Assembly (NCBI GenBank): GCA_046723735.1
Contig: JBKOVB010000064.1
Span: 1 to 49,350, forward strand
Direction of reading: 5' to 3'
Origin: RYN-111 sp046723735
GTDB lineage: Bacteria > Actinomycetota > Actinomycetes > Mycobacteriales > SCTD01
Length of the DNA: 49,350 bases
Shown here: positions 39,809 to 47,132 of the stretch, in pieces
Numbering within the stretch: the stretch's first letter is position 1
How the letters are laid out: each line of letters begins with the position of its first letter
Program-made: the position numbers and the translations under genes
Notes under the pieces: generated by a model
Database searches by the model: none
The model's input: only the letters and a program-made list of their open reading frames with translations
Told to the model about the DNA's origin: nothing

Positions 39809-40948
39809 TCAGGCGGGATCGTAGCCGCGCTCGGCGCGGGCGGTCGCGGCCGCGGTCTCCCAGCGGTGCTCGACGCGACCCCAGCGCCACACGGACAGCG
39901 CCACGACCCAGACGGCCACGAAGATCCCGACGATGAGAAAGCCCGCATGGTTGAGGTCGAACTGGCTGGCGTAGTTCCAGAACGGCCCGGACAGCTCGAG
40001 CTGCTCGGACAGCACCTGGGCGACCTCGAGCCCGCCGATGAACACCGCGACCACGATCGACAGCGCCGTGATCGTGAGGTTGTAGTAGACCTTCCGGACC
40101 GGGCGGGAGAACGCCCAGCCGTACGCGAAGTTCATGAACGAGCCGTCGATCGTGTCGAGCAGGCTCATGCCGGCGGCGAACAGGAACGGCAGCGACAGCA
40201 GCGCCCAGAACGGCAGCCCCGCCGCGACGGAGGAGCCGGCCAGGACGAGCAGCGCGATCTCGGTGGCGGTGTCGAAGCCCAGCCCGAACAGGATGCCCAG
40301 CGGGTACATCTTCCAGCTCGTGTCGATCGAGCGCGCCAGGGGACCGAAGAACCGCATGAGCAGCCCGCGCGAGTTCAGCTGCCGCTCGAGCTCGTCCTCG
40401 TCGTACAGCCCGTGACGCATGTCGCGGAAGACCTTGAGGATCCCGATCATCACGATCACGTTGAGCAGCGCGATGAGCAGCAGGAAGGTGCCCGAGACCG
40501 ACGTGCCGATCAGCCCGGTGTAGTGGTGCAGCGCGCTGTTGTCGTCGCGCACCTGGGAGCCGAGCGCCTTGGCCCCGAGCCCGAGCAGGATCGTCAGCCC
40601 CATGACCACGCTCGAGTGCCCCAGCGAGAAGAAGAAGCCGACGCCCAGCGGCCGCTTGCCCTCCGCCATGAGCTTGCGGGTCGTGTTGTCGATGGCGGCG
40701 ATGTGGTCGGCGTCGAAGGCGTGCCGCAGGCCGAGCGTGTAGGCGAGCGCTCCGGTGCCGAGGCCGAACGTGGTCGCCCCGTCGAGGTGGTAGTGGCCCC
40801 GCGCGCCGAGGAAGAGGAGCAGTCCGCCCACGACGTGCAGGAAGACGATGAAGGCGAACATCGCGCCGAGGCGCCGCCACTCCGCGTGGCTGAGTCGCGC
40901 GCGCAGCGAGGTCTTGCCGGCCGGCGGCGCGGTCAGGGTGGCGGTCAT
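39809..40948 (-). CDS. Nickel/cobalt permease, NiCoT (HoxN/NixA) family
   Basis: 379 residues with about eight transmembrane helices. The family metal signature GLRHAFDADHIAAIDN (H-x4-D-H) is in helix II, followed by GFFFSLGHSSVV and LGFDTATEIALL. High-affinity uptake of Ni2+ or Co2+ across the membrane. ATG with GAGGAG upstream. A Nur-type palindrome lies about 60 bases upstream (41007-41023), which argues for nickel rather than cobalt. No urease, hydrogenase or Ni-superoxide dismutase gene is in the window. Confidence 0.93.
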   Translation of the reverse strand: MTATLTAPPAGKTSLRARLSHAEWRRLGAMFAFIVFLHVVGGLLLFLGARGHYHLDGATTFGLGTGALAYTLGLRHAFDADHIAAIDNTTRKLMAEGKRPLGVGFFFSLGHSSVVMGLTILLGLGAKALGSQVRDDNSALHHYTGLIGTSVSGTFLLLIALLNVIVMIGILKVFRDMRHGLYDEDELERQLNSRGLLMRFFGPLARSIDTSWKMYPLGILFGLGFDTATEIALLVLAGSSVAAGLPFWALLSLPFLFAAGMSLLDTIDGSFMNFAYGWAFSRPVRKVYYNLTITALSIVVAVFIGGLEVAQVLSEQLELSGPFWNYASQFDLNHAGFLIVGIFVAVWVVALSVWRWGRVEHRWETAAATARAERGYDPA

Positions 40949-41006
40949 GCGGCTCCTCGAGGGGTCTCTCGGGGGTCTTCGTCACTCAAGCACGAGCGGG
41001 TCGCTC

Positions 41007-41023
41007 CTGCAAACAACTTGCAA
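41007..41023. promoter_or_regulatory. Nur-type nickel operator
   Basis: CTGCAA-ACAAC-TTGCAA fits the Streptomyces Nur consensus tTGCaa-N5-ttGCAA with one mismatch. It is located between the divergent NiCoT permease and the Lys/Ala-rich protein gene, 59 bases upstream of the permease start. Confidence 0.7.
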
Positions 41024-41123
41024 CAACGTATCGGGTGCGCTCCGTTCCGTGACCCCGCGGGTGAGGCCACGGGCAGGTGAGGGATCATGCGAGGCGGCAC
41101 GCGACGAACGACAGGAGCACCCA

Positions 41124-41558
41124 GTGGCGGACACCGACGGCAGTACCGAGGCCGGCGAGGGCACGGGCGCACCGGCCCGCAAGGCGCCCGCGAAGGCGCC
41201 CAGCAAGACGGCCGGTACGGCGAAGAAGGCGCCCGCGAAGAAGGCGGCGGCCACGAAGGCCACGCCGGGTGCCGCGCCGACGAAGGCGACCCCGACGAAG
41301 GCGACCCCGACGAAGGCCGCCGTCAAGAAGGCGCCGACGCCCCGGGCTGCCGAGAAGGTCCCACCCGGCGCGACGACCTCCGCCCCCGTCGTCCCCGCGC
41401 CGGAGCGCTCGTGGGCGGCGCCGCACGCGTCCACGCTCTCTCTGCCCGAGCCGGTGCCCGGCGTCCCGATCAAGAAGGAGCACCTGGCGATCGGCGGTGC
41501 CGCGCTGTTCGGGCTGCTGCTGCTGCGCCGCCGCCGCCGCCGGCGCAAGCGCGCGTGA
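41124..41558 (+). CDS. Lys/Ala/Pro-rich protein with C-terminal membrane helix and poly-Arg tail
   Basis: 144 residues; GTG start with AGGAG eight bases upstream. Residues about 15-75 are histone-H1-like low complexity (KAPAKAPSKTAGTAKKAPAKK ... TKATPTKATPTKAAVKKAP), with a 15-base DNA repeat encoding TKATP. A Pro-rich linker leads to one hydrophobic helix (LAIGGAALFGLLLL) followed by RRRRRRRKRA to the C-terminus. The positive tail should stay in the cytoplasm, which would leave the Lys-rich part either outside or looped; topology is unclear. No known family. It is followed by an AVPVYDG protein eight bases later. Confidence 0.6.
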   Translation: MADTDGSTEAGEGTGAPARKAPAKAPSKTAGTAKKAPAKKAAATKATPGAAPTKATPTKATPTKAAVKKAPTPRAAEKVPPGATTSAPVVPAPERSWAAPHASTLSLPEPVPGVPIKKEHLAIGGAALFGLLLLRRRRRRRKRA

Positions 41559-41565
41559 GCAGCCC

Positions 41566-42258
41566 GTGACCCGGCTCGCGAGGCGGGCGGGCGCGGCGCT
41601 GGTCCTGGTCGCGATCGGCCGGCTGCTCAGCCCGACCGCCGTACCGGTCTACGACGGCCTCGGCCAGCCCGACGAGCCCTACCGCTACGTCTCACCCCCG
41701 CCCGGCGCGCCGAGGACGGCGGAGCCGACGGGCGGGCAGGACAGCCTGCTGGTGGTGGCCGGGAAGACGGCGCAGGGGCTGGCGCTGACGTCGGCCGAGG
41801 CGGGCCCGCAGGTGTCGCTGTACCTGCCGCCCAGGGCGCTCGCGACGAGTGGCACGAAGGTCGAGGTGCGCGCCACGCCGATGGCGCCGACGGAGCCGCC
41901 CAAGGGCGCTCGCTTCGACGGGAACGCCTACGAGATCACCTTCTCCTCGACAGGTCCGGTCACGATGACGCCGCAGGCGGCGCTCGCCACGCTGTCGATG
42001 CGGGCCACGACGGCGCGTCAGCCGGGGCCGGTGTTCGAGCACCGGACCGGGCCCGGTGCGCGCTGGACGCCGCTGCCGACCACGCGGGCGGGCCTGGACG
42101 TCTACTACGCCGCCTTCCACGCACCCGGGCAGTACGCGCTGGCGTTCGTCGAGGGCGGTCACCGCAAGGGGGCCTCGACCACGCCGTACCTGCTGCTGGG
42201 CGGAGTCGTCCTGCTCGTCGCGGTCGTCGTGGTGGTCCGGCTCCGAGCCGCGGGGTGA
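41566..42258 (+). CDS. AVPVYDG-family membrane-anchored protein, paralogue 1
   Basis: 230 residues; GTG start. N-terminal signal/anchor (GAALVLVAIGRLLSP) is followed by the shared motif AVPVYDGLGQPDEPYRYV, an extracellular beta-rich region (GPQVSLYLPPRAL, FDGNAYEITF, AGLDVYYAAFHAPGQYALAF) and a C-terminal transmembrane helix (YLLLGGVVLLVAVVVVV) with a short basic tail. It aligns over the full length with the minus-strand gene at 44403-45083. Family and function unknown. It overlaps the CPBP gene by 4 bases (GTGA). Confidence 0.65.
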   Translation: MTRLARRAGAALVLVAIGRLLSPTAVPVYDGLGQPDEPYRYVSPPPGAPRTAEPTGGQDSLLVVAGKTAQGLALTSAEAGPQVSLYLPPRALATSGTKVEVRATPMAPTEPPKGARFDGNAYEITFSSTGPVTMTPQAALATLSMRATTARQPGPVFEHRTGPGARWTPLPTTRAGLDVYYAAFHAPGQYALAFVEGGHRKGASTTPYLLLGGVVLLVAVVVVVRLRAAG

Positions 42259-42803
42259 GAGTCGCGGCCCTGCTCGTCGGCTTCGCCGTCGCCGTGGGGC
42301 TGCGCGTGGTGGTCGGGGCGCCCGACGTGGCGCGTTCGGTGCCCGCCGCGCTGGTCTTCGCGGCGGCGCTGCTGGTGCTGGTCGTCGCCGCGCGGACGCG
42401 CGTGCCGCTGTCGTGGCGTGCCGTGGCGCTGGGCCTCGGCGGCGTGGTGGTGGTCTGCCTCCCGGTGGGGCTCGAGCAGCTCGTGAGCCTGCGCCCGCTG
42501 CGGGGTACGACGGGCTTCGCTCCGTGGGCGGCCGCGGTTGCTGTCGTCGCGACCGCCGAGGAGCTCTTCCTGCGAGGCACGCTGCACGACGCCGTGGCTG
42601 CGCGGTGGTCGGCCGCCTGGGCCGTCGTCGTGGGTGCGGGGTGCTTCGCCCTCCTGCACGTGCCCCTCTACGGCTGGCATGTGCTCCCGCTGGACCTCGC
42701 GGTGGGGCTGGTCCTCGGAGGCCTGCGGGTCGAGAGCGGCACCGCAGCGGCCCCCGCAGTCACGCACGTGGGGGCCGACCTGGTCGGCTGGTTCGTCCGC
42801 TAA
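42255..42803 (+). CDS. CPBP family intramembrane metalloprotease
   Basis: 182 residues, about five or six transmembrane helices. The Abi/CPBP catalytic motifs are visible: ATAEELFLRGTL (EE-x3-R), FALLHVPLYGW and THVGADLVGWFV. These enzymes (Rce1-like) cut peptide bonds within the membrane. Coupled by overlap to the AVPVYDG gene, which might be its substrate (inference). It converges with DUF2182, stops overlapping by 4 bases. Confidence 0.85.
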   Translation: MRVAALLVGFAVAVGLRVVVGAPDVARSVPAALVFAAALLVLVVAARTRVPLSWRAVALGLGGVVVVCLPVGLEQLVSLRPLRGTTGFAPWAAAVAVVATAEELFLRGTLHDAVAARWSAAWAVVVGAGCFALLHVPLYGWHVLPLDLAVGLVLGGLRVESGTAAAPAVTHVGADLVGWFVR

Positions 42804-43657
42804 GAAGCCATCGGCATGTCGGTGGTCATGTCCGAGCCGGGGCTCACGGTCACCGAGCCGAGCAACGACGGGTCGACGAGCACGGCGATGCCGAGGACGA
42901 GCAGCACCGAGCCCACCACCCTCGCCAGGCCGAGCCCATGGCTCCAGTTCTTCTCGGCGAGGAAGACGACGGCGATCGCGGCCATCCACGCCAGGTTCAT
43001 CAGACCGACGACGAGCAGCACGGCCATGAGGGCCCAGCAGCAGCCCAGGCAGTAGAGGCCGTGCGACCCGCCGACCCTGAACGCCCCGCGGAGCCCACCG
43101 CCGAAGTCGTGCGTGGCCAGGAAGGTCAACGGGCTGCGGCAGGCACGCGCGCATGTGTCCTTCCAATGCGTGAACTGGTAGGCCCCGGCAACCACGAGCA
43201 CGAGACCGCCGAGCCGGTTCACCCAGGTCGCCTCCCCGCTCACGTCCCGGAAGGCGAAGAGCGCAAGCAGCGGCACGGCGCCGACCGCGGTCCAGACGGC
43301 GAGGTAGCCGCCCGCGAACACGCCGGTGGGCAGGATGCCCTCGCCCCGACGGCGGAGCACCATGCGGTGCAGCAGCACGATGGGCGCGATGGTGGGGAAC
43401 ATCATCGCGACCATCATCGTGAGCCACATGCCCATGAACACCAGGGCGCCCATGTCGTACGGCATGGCCTGCCCCACCTGCGCGAGGCCCTGGACCATGT
43501 CCTCCATGTCACGGGCGTTGGCCACCGTCGACCACCAGGCGAGCGCTGCGAGCGCCACCAGGATCGCGACGGTGACCAGCGTGGCACGGCGCTCGAGCGC
43601 GCGGTACGCGAGGCGCGGCGTGTCCTGGCCGCGTATGGGTAGCGCGACGTCGGCCAT
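42800..43657 (-). CDS. DUF2182 predicted metal-binding integral membrane protein
   Basis: 285 residues with about seven helices. Family features: WLTMMVAMMFPTIAPIVLLH, YQFTHWKDTCARACRSPLTFL, and GLYCLGCCWALMAVLLVVGLMNLAWM, rich in Met, Cys and His that suggest metal binding. It follows the DUF1326 gene by 12 bases, the usual pairing. Substrate unknown; copper or another soft metal is a guess from the residues. Confidence 0.88.
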   Translation of the reverse strand: MADVALPIRGQDTPRLAYRALERRATLVTVAILVALAALAWWSTVANARDMEDMVQGLAQVGQAMPYDMGALVFMGMWLTMMVAMMFPTIAPIVLLHRMVLRRRGEGILPTGVFAGGYLAVWTAVGAVPLLALFAFRDVSGEATWVNRLGGLVLVVAGAYQFTHWKDTCARACRSPLTFLATHDFGGGLRGAFRVGGSHGLYCLGCCWALMAVLLVVGLMNLAWMAAIAVVFLAEKNWSHGLGLARVVGSVLLVLGIAVLVDPSLLGSVTVSPGSDMTTDMPMAS

Positions 43658-43669
43658 GAGGCGCGGGCG

Positions 43670-44305
43670 CTAGAAGCGGCCGGCCGCGGTGTCAGGCGCC
43701 ATCCGGTTCTCGCTCGACCACTCCACCTCGGAGTAGTAGGCGTTGTTGCCCGGGTGGCTGAACGTGACACCGTCCGCGTCGACCATGTTCACGGAGGTTG
43801 TGCCGATCGCCCCGTCCGTGAAGATGAAGCCGTCCTTCAGCACCATGTGCGGCACGTGCTTCTCGTTGTTCACCGGGTTCGTGAAGCTCTGCATCTGGAT
43901 CTCGAACCGCTCCCCGACCTTGACCCGCGAGTCGGTGCCGGCGTCGACGATCTCGATCGGCTCCGCGAACGGCCCGTGGATCTCCGCGATGGTGGCGGCC
44001 AGGATCTCCCAGGGCAGCCCTGGGTCCTCCGCCATGAGGATGGGACCGAGGGCGGCGGACTGCTCCTCCGTCGCGTCGATGAAGGCGGCCATCACGCCGT
44101 TGCCCTCGTGGATCGCACCCGGCCACTTCACGGAACCTGCGACCTTCGCCCCGGTGAGGTCGACGCCGTCGCGTTCGCCCTCTGTGATCTGGAAGGCGAT
44201 GCTGCCCTCGCAGAACCCGTGGGTCGGGAAGCCGCTCATGTTGCAGGGGCATCCATAGGCGCAGTTGCACGCTTCGTAGTACTTGGCCTTGATCCTCCAT
44301 GCCAT
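43670..44305 (-). CDS. DUF1326 family protein
   Basis: 211 residues, cytoplasmic. The N-terminal cluster EACNCAYGCPCN (four Cys) and GFCEGSIAFQI are the family hallmark, and GVMAAFIDATEEQSAALGPIL the central block. Start ATG at 44305 with AGGGGGTG upstream. First gene of the DUF1326-DUF2182 pair. Function unknown; the Cys cluster fits metal binding. Confidence 0.88.
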   Translation of the reverse strand: MAWRIKAKYYEACNCAYGCPCNMSGFPTHGFCEGSIAFQITEGERDGVDLTGAKVAGSVKWPGAIHEGNGVMAAFIDATEEQSAALGPILMAEDPGLPWEILAATIAEIHGPFAEPIEIVDAGTDSRVKVGERFEIQMQSFTNPVNNEKHVPHMVLKDGFIFTDGAIGTTSVNMVDADGVTFSHPGNNAYYSEVEWSSENRMAPDTAAGRF

Positions 44306-44402
44306 GACACGCACCCCCTGGGCCGACGGTCTGTGACCCCTTGGTACTCCTGGGCTGTCGGGCGGGCAACAGCCGAACCTGTGACCGCTCGTGAGCGCTA
44401 CG

Positions 44403-45083
44403 TCACGACTCCTCGCCGCCGGACCGGCGCAGGACCAGCACGGTGATGACGACCAGCACGAGCACGCCACCGGCAAGGAGCAGCCACCGCACGCCGCTCA
44501 CCCCGCCGCCGCTCGCGAGCGGCTCGGAGCCGGGTCGGTCGACGACGGCGTAGTCGCCCAGGGCGCGAAAGGGGGTGCTCAGGATGTCCCGGCCGGTGCG
44601 CGTGGTCTTGACCTGCGCCCAGGGGTCGGTGGGCCGCGCACGGTGCACGATCACGGGGTCGGGGCGGGTCATCACCGCCGCGCGCAGGAAGAGGAACCCC
44701 TGCGCCACCGCGGGCTGCAGGGTCGCCCCCGGGCTCGCGGTGACGCGGTAGACGTTGCCGTCGACGGTCCCCTGCGGCACCGCCTCCCCGTCGCCCTTCA
44801 GCGGCGTCGCGGTCAGCGTCATCGTGGGGGTCGGGGCGGTGAGGGCGCCGGCGGCCAGGTCGACCAGCACCTGCGGACCGTTCTCGGGGCTCCGGAGCTG
44901 CAGCGCCGCCGAGGCGCCGTCCTGCGTCTTGACCGTCACGCCCACCGGCACGGGGGCGTTGCGCGTCCCGACGTACTTGTAGGGCTCGTCGGGCTGGCCC
45001 ACCCCGTCGTACACCGGTACGGCGGACGGGCTGGCCAGCCAGCCGAGCCCGACCAGCACGAGCGCGGCTGCCAGGCGCCTCAA
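44403..45083 (-). CDS. AVPVYDG-family membrane-anchored protein, paralogue 2
   Basis: 226 residues. Start TTG at 45083 overlapping the upstream stop (TTGA). Signal/anchor RRLAAALVLVGLGWLASP, then AVPVYDGVGQPDEPYKYV, the blocks ENGPQVLVDLAAGAL, VDGNVYRVTA and GRDILSTPFRALGDYAV, a C-terminal helix (WLLLAGGVLVLVVITVLVL) and a tail RRSGGEES. The layout and motifs equal those of 41566-42258. Translationally coupled to the 470-residue membrane protein, so the two probably act together. Function unknown. Confidence 0.65.
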   Translation of the reverse strand: MRRLAAALVLVGLGWLASPSAVPVYDGVGQPDEPYKYVGTRNAPVPVGVTVKTQDGASAALQLRSPENGPQVLVDLAAGALTAPTPTMTLTATPLKGDGEAVPQGTVDGNVYRVTASPGATLQPAVAQGFLFLRAAVMTRPDPVIVHRARPTDPWAQVKTTRTGRDILSTPFRALGDYAVVDRPGSEPLASGGGVSGVRWLLLAGGVLVLVVITVLVLRRSGGEES

Positions 45084-46492
45084 TGCTCCGCCCCGGGCGT
45101 CTGCTGGACCTCCGGCGCCGGAGTGCTGACCTGCGTCGCGGTGCCCTTCTCCTGCGTGAGCGGCTGCGCGATGAGGAAGAGGCTGAACGCGGTGTAGGCC
45201 ACCATCGCGGCAAGCCACGGGTACTCGCTGCGCCGGGCGAGGACGGGGCTCGACGTCCGCGTCGCCAGCCGCCGGTTGGCGATCACCACGGCCACCACGT
45301 GCACGGCGACGATGACGGCGACCGAGACGTACCAGAAGAACTTCAACGGCAGCACCGTGGGGTGGGGGTCGAAGTCGTCGTTGAACGGGTACGGCAGGTG
45401 GATCGGCCAGCCGGAAAAGCCCGGGTTGCCGATGAGGGGCAGGAGCAGCTGGCCGTTGGTGATGACGTACTGCAGGTAGTGCGCCACCAGGTAGCCGAAG
45501 GCGATGGGCACGAGGCTGGGCAGCAGGAACGCGAGCGCGGCCAGCGGCGTGTTGCGCACCCGGCCGGCCCGGGCCGAGGCGAACGCGAACGCCATGAACA
45601 CGGCGAGCAGCACGATGACCAGGAGCCCCAGCGACAGTGTGCGCAGCGCTTCGAGGTGCGAGGCGTTGGTGCCGAGCGTGCGGCGCTCGTAGGACGCCCA
45701 CTGCGGCGTCGAGAGCAGGCCGTCGAAGTTGATGCTCACCAGCAGGAGCAGCACGAAGACGATCCGGTCCGCGCTCGGCGCGAAGGGCAGCTCGAGGCCC
45801 CCCGCGAACCCGCGCCGGCCGGGGGCGCCGAACCGGAAGACCCCCAGGCGGCCCCACGCGTCGTACAGCCCGGAGAAGACCTCGCCCCGCTGGAGGAAGC
45901 CCTCGCCGAACAGCAGGCCGAGGAACAGGCAGGCGGCCGAGTAGCCGACGAGCATCGAGCCCACGAAGGACGGGACGGTCGTGTCGAGGTTGAAGACGAG
46001 CTCGCCGAGCACCAGCAGCACGAACAGCCCGACGGCCGGCCACCAGCCGAGGCGCCAGGGGAGCGGCTGGGTGCGCGCCAGCACCAGCTTGCGCAGCCGC
46101 GGGGAGGCCCCCAGGCGGCCCAGGGCGGCGAAGGGGTTGACCGGTCGGGTCCAGTCGCCCACCAGCCCGACCGTCAGAGGCACCACGATCCAGAGCACGA
46201 GCCAGAAGAACGTGGGCGCGATGTTCTCCGCGGTCTCCTGGCTGCCGGCCAGGCCGGTCCAGGCCACGCCCAGCGTGACGAGCACGGCGAGCGTCCCGGC
46301 CACCGGGTGCAACCGACCGGGCGGGACGACGTCCTCGGGCATGTCGGGCGGGAGCGGCGTGGTCGGGCGGCGCAGGACGAGGAGGAAGGAGAGCAGCACC
46401 ACGGCGGCGCCGCCGGCGACGAACAGCCACAGGGGCAGCGGCAGCTCGTAGCGCTCGCCGAAGGCGTGCGCGAAGGGCAGGAGGGTGTGCAT
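45080..46492 (-). CDS. Large multi-pass membrane protein of unknown function
   Basis: 470 residues with about ten helices. ATG at 46492, ribosome site GGAG seven bases upstream. Starts HTLLPFAHAFGERYELPLPLWLFVAGGAAVV, has a conserved-looking loop VVPLTVGLVGDWTRPVNPFAALGRL, and near the end GFSGWPIHLPYPFNDDFDPHPTVLPLKFFWYVSVAVIVAVHVVAVVIANRRL with His and Asp that could bind a metal. No transporter or enzyme signature was recognised. Middle gene of the operon 47066-44403. Confidence 0.65.
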   Translation of the reverse strand: MHTLLPFAHAFGERYELPLPLWLFVAGGAAVVLLSFLLVLRRPTTPLPPDMPEDVVPPGRLHPVAGTLAVLVTLGVAWTGLAGSQETAENIAPTFFWLVLWIVVPLTVGLVGDWTRPVNPFAALGRLGASPRLRKLVLARTQPLPWRLGWWPAVGLFVLLVLGELVFNLDTTVPSFVGSMLVGYSAACLFLGLLFGEGFLQRGEVFSGLYDAWGRLGVFRFGAPGRRGFAGGLELPFAPSADRIVFVLLLLVSINFDGLLSTPQWASYERRTLGTNASHLEALRTLSLGLLVIVLLAVFMAFAFASARAGRVRNTPLAALAFLLPSLVPIAFGYLVAHYLQYVITNGQLLLPLIGNPGFSGWPIHLPYPFNDDFDPHPTVLPLKFFWYVSVAVIVAVHVVAVVIANRRLATRTSSPVLARRSEYPWLAAMVAYTAFSLFLIAQPLTQEKGTATQVSTPAPEVQQTPGAEH

Positions 46493-46523
46493 GCAGGGGC
46501 TCCGGGTCGAGGCGGACGGGTCG

Positions 46524-47066
46524 TCAGGCGTGAGCCGGCGACGGCGGTCCTCGACGGACGAGCGCAGAAGCGGGTACGCCGGGCAGCGGGTGCTGCTCGG
46601 CGGGCGGGGCCGCGACGTGGCGGATCGGTATCGACGGGGGCTGCACGACCGGCAGCAGCAGCCGCCGGAGCGCGCGAAGGAGTGCGTGCGCGACCCACAG
46701 GTCGCTGTCGGCGCGGTGCAGCAGGGCCGCGACGGCGACCACGGCGAGCAGGTGCGCCGCGAGGCCGCGGGTGCTCGGCAGGGTCGCGCCGGGGTGTGCG
46801 CACGTCGCCTGCAGGAGCAGGTGCGTGGCCACCTGCGCGGCGAGCAGCCAGAGGAGCAGGGCGGGCATCCTCCGGCGCGCACCCAGCACGGCGACCGCCC
46901 CGGACCAGCAGGCGCCGAGCGCGAGCAGGACACCCGGGAGCTCCAGGCAGGTGTCCACGCTGCGGTGGGCGAGGGCCGCTGTCGTGACCGCGGGCACGGT
47001 CAGCACCGCGGCCCGGACACCCCGCACCAGGCCGCGGCGCGGGTCCAGCGGTACGGCGGCGGTCAC
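46524..47066 (-). CDS. Small multi-pass membrane protein of unknown function
   Basis: 180 residues, three or four helices (AAVLTVPAVTTAALAH; PGVLLALGACWSGAVAVL; MPALLLWLLAAQVATHLLL; LAAHLLAVVAVAALLH) and a Pro/His-rich cytoplasmic tail (IRHVAAPPAEQHPLP). GTG at 47066 gives a start with GGAGGG almost touching, so a later GTG or leaderless translation is possible. First gene of the membrane operon, 66 bases from the divergent KstD-like gene. No family recognised. Confidence 0.5.
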   Translation of the reverse strand: MTAAVPLDPRRGLVRGVRAAVLTVPAVTTAALAHRSVDTCLELPGVLLALGACWSGAVAVLGARRRMPALLLWLLAAQVATHLLLQATCAHPGATLPSTRGLAAHLLAVVAVAALLHRADSDLWVAHALLRALRRLLLPVVQPPSIPIRHVAAPPAEQHPLPGVPASALVRRGPPSPAHA

Positions 47067-47103
47067 CCCTCCATGGTGCCTGAGAGCCAGATGCGCTATG
47101 AAC

Positions 47104-47117
47104 TAGAACACGTTCTC
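47104..47117. promoter_or_regulatory. KstR-type operator
   Basis: TAGAACACGTTCTC contains the perfect palindrome AGAAC-AC-GTTCT and fits TnnAACnnGTTnnA of KstR, the TetR-type repressor of sterol catabolism, except for the last base. It is 16 bases upstream of the start of a KstD-like gene and within the divergent promoter region. Confidence 0.6.
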
Positions 47118-47132
47118 GTTCTGGGAGGCCTC

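Noticed and set aside
40949..41123. Cobalamin riboswitch before the Ni/Co permease
   Set aside because: The gap is too short and has no B12-box-like GCCACTG or conserved core. The Nur-type palindrome explains regulation better.
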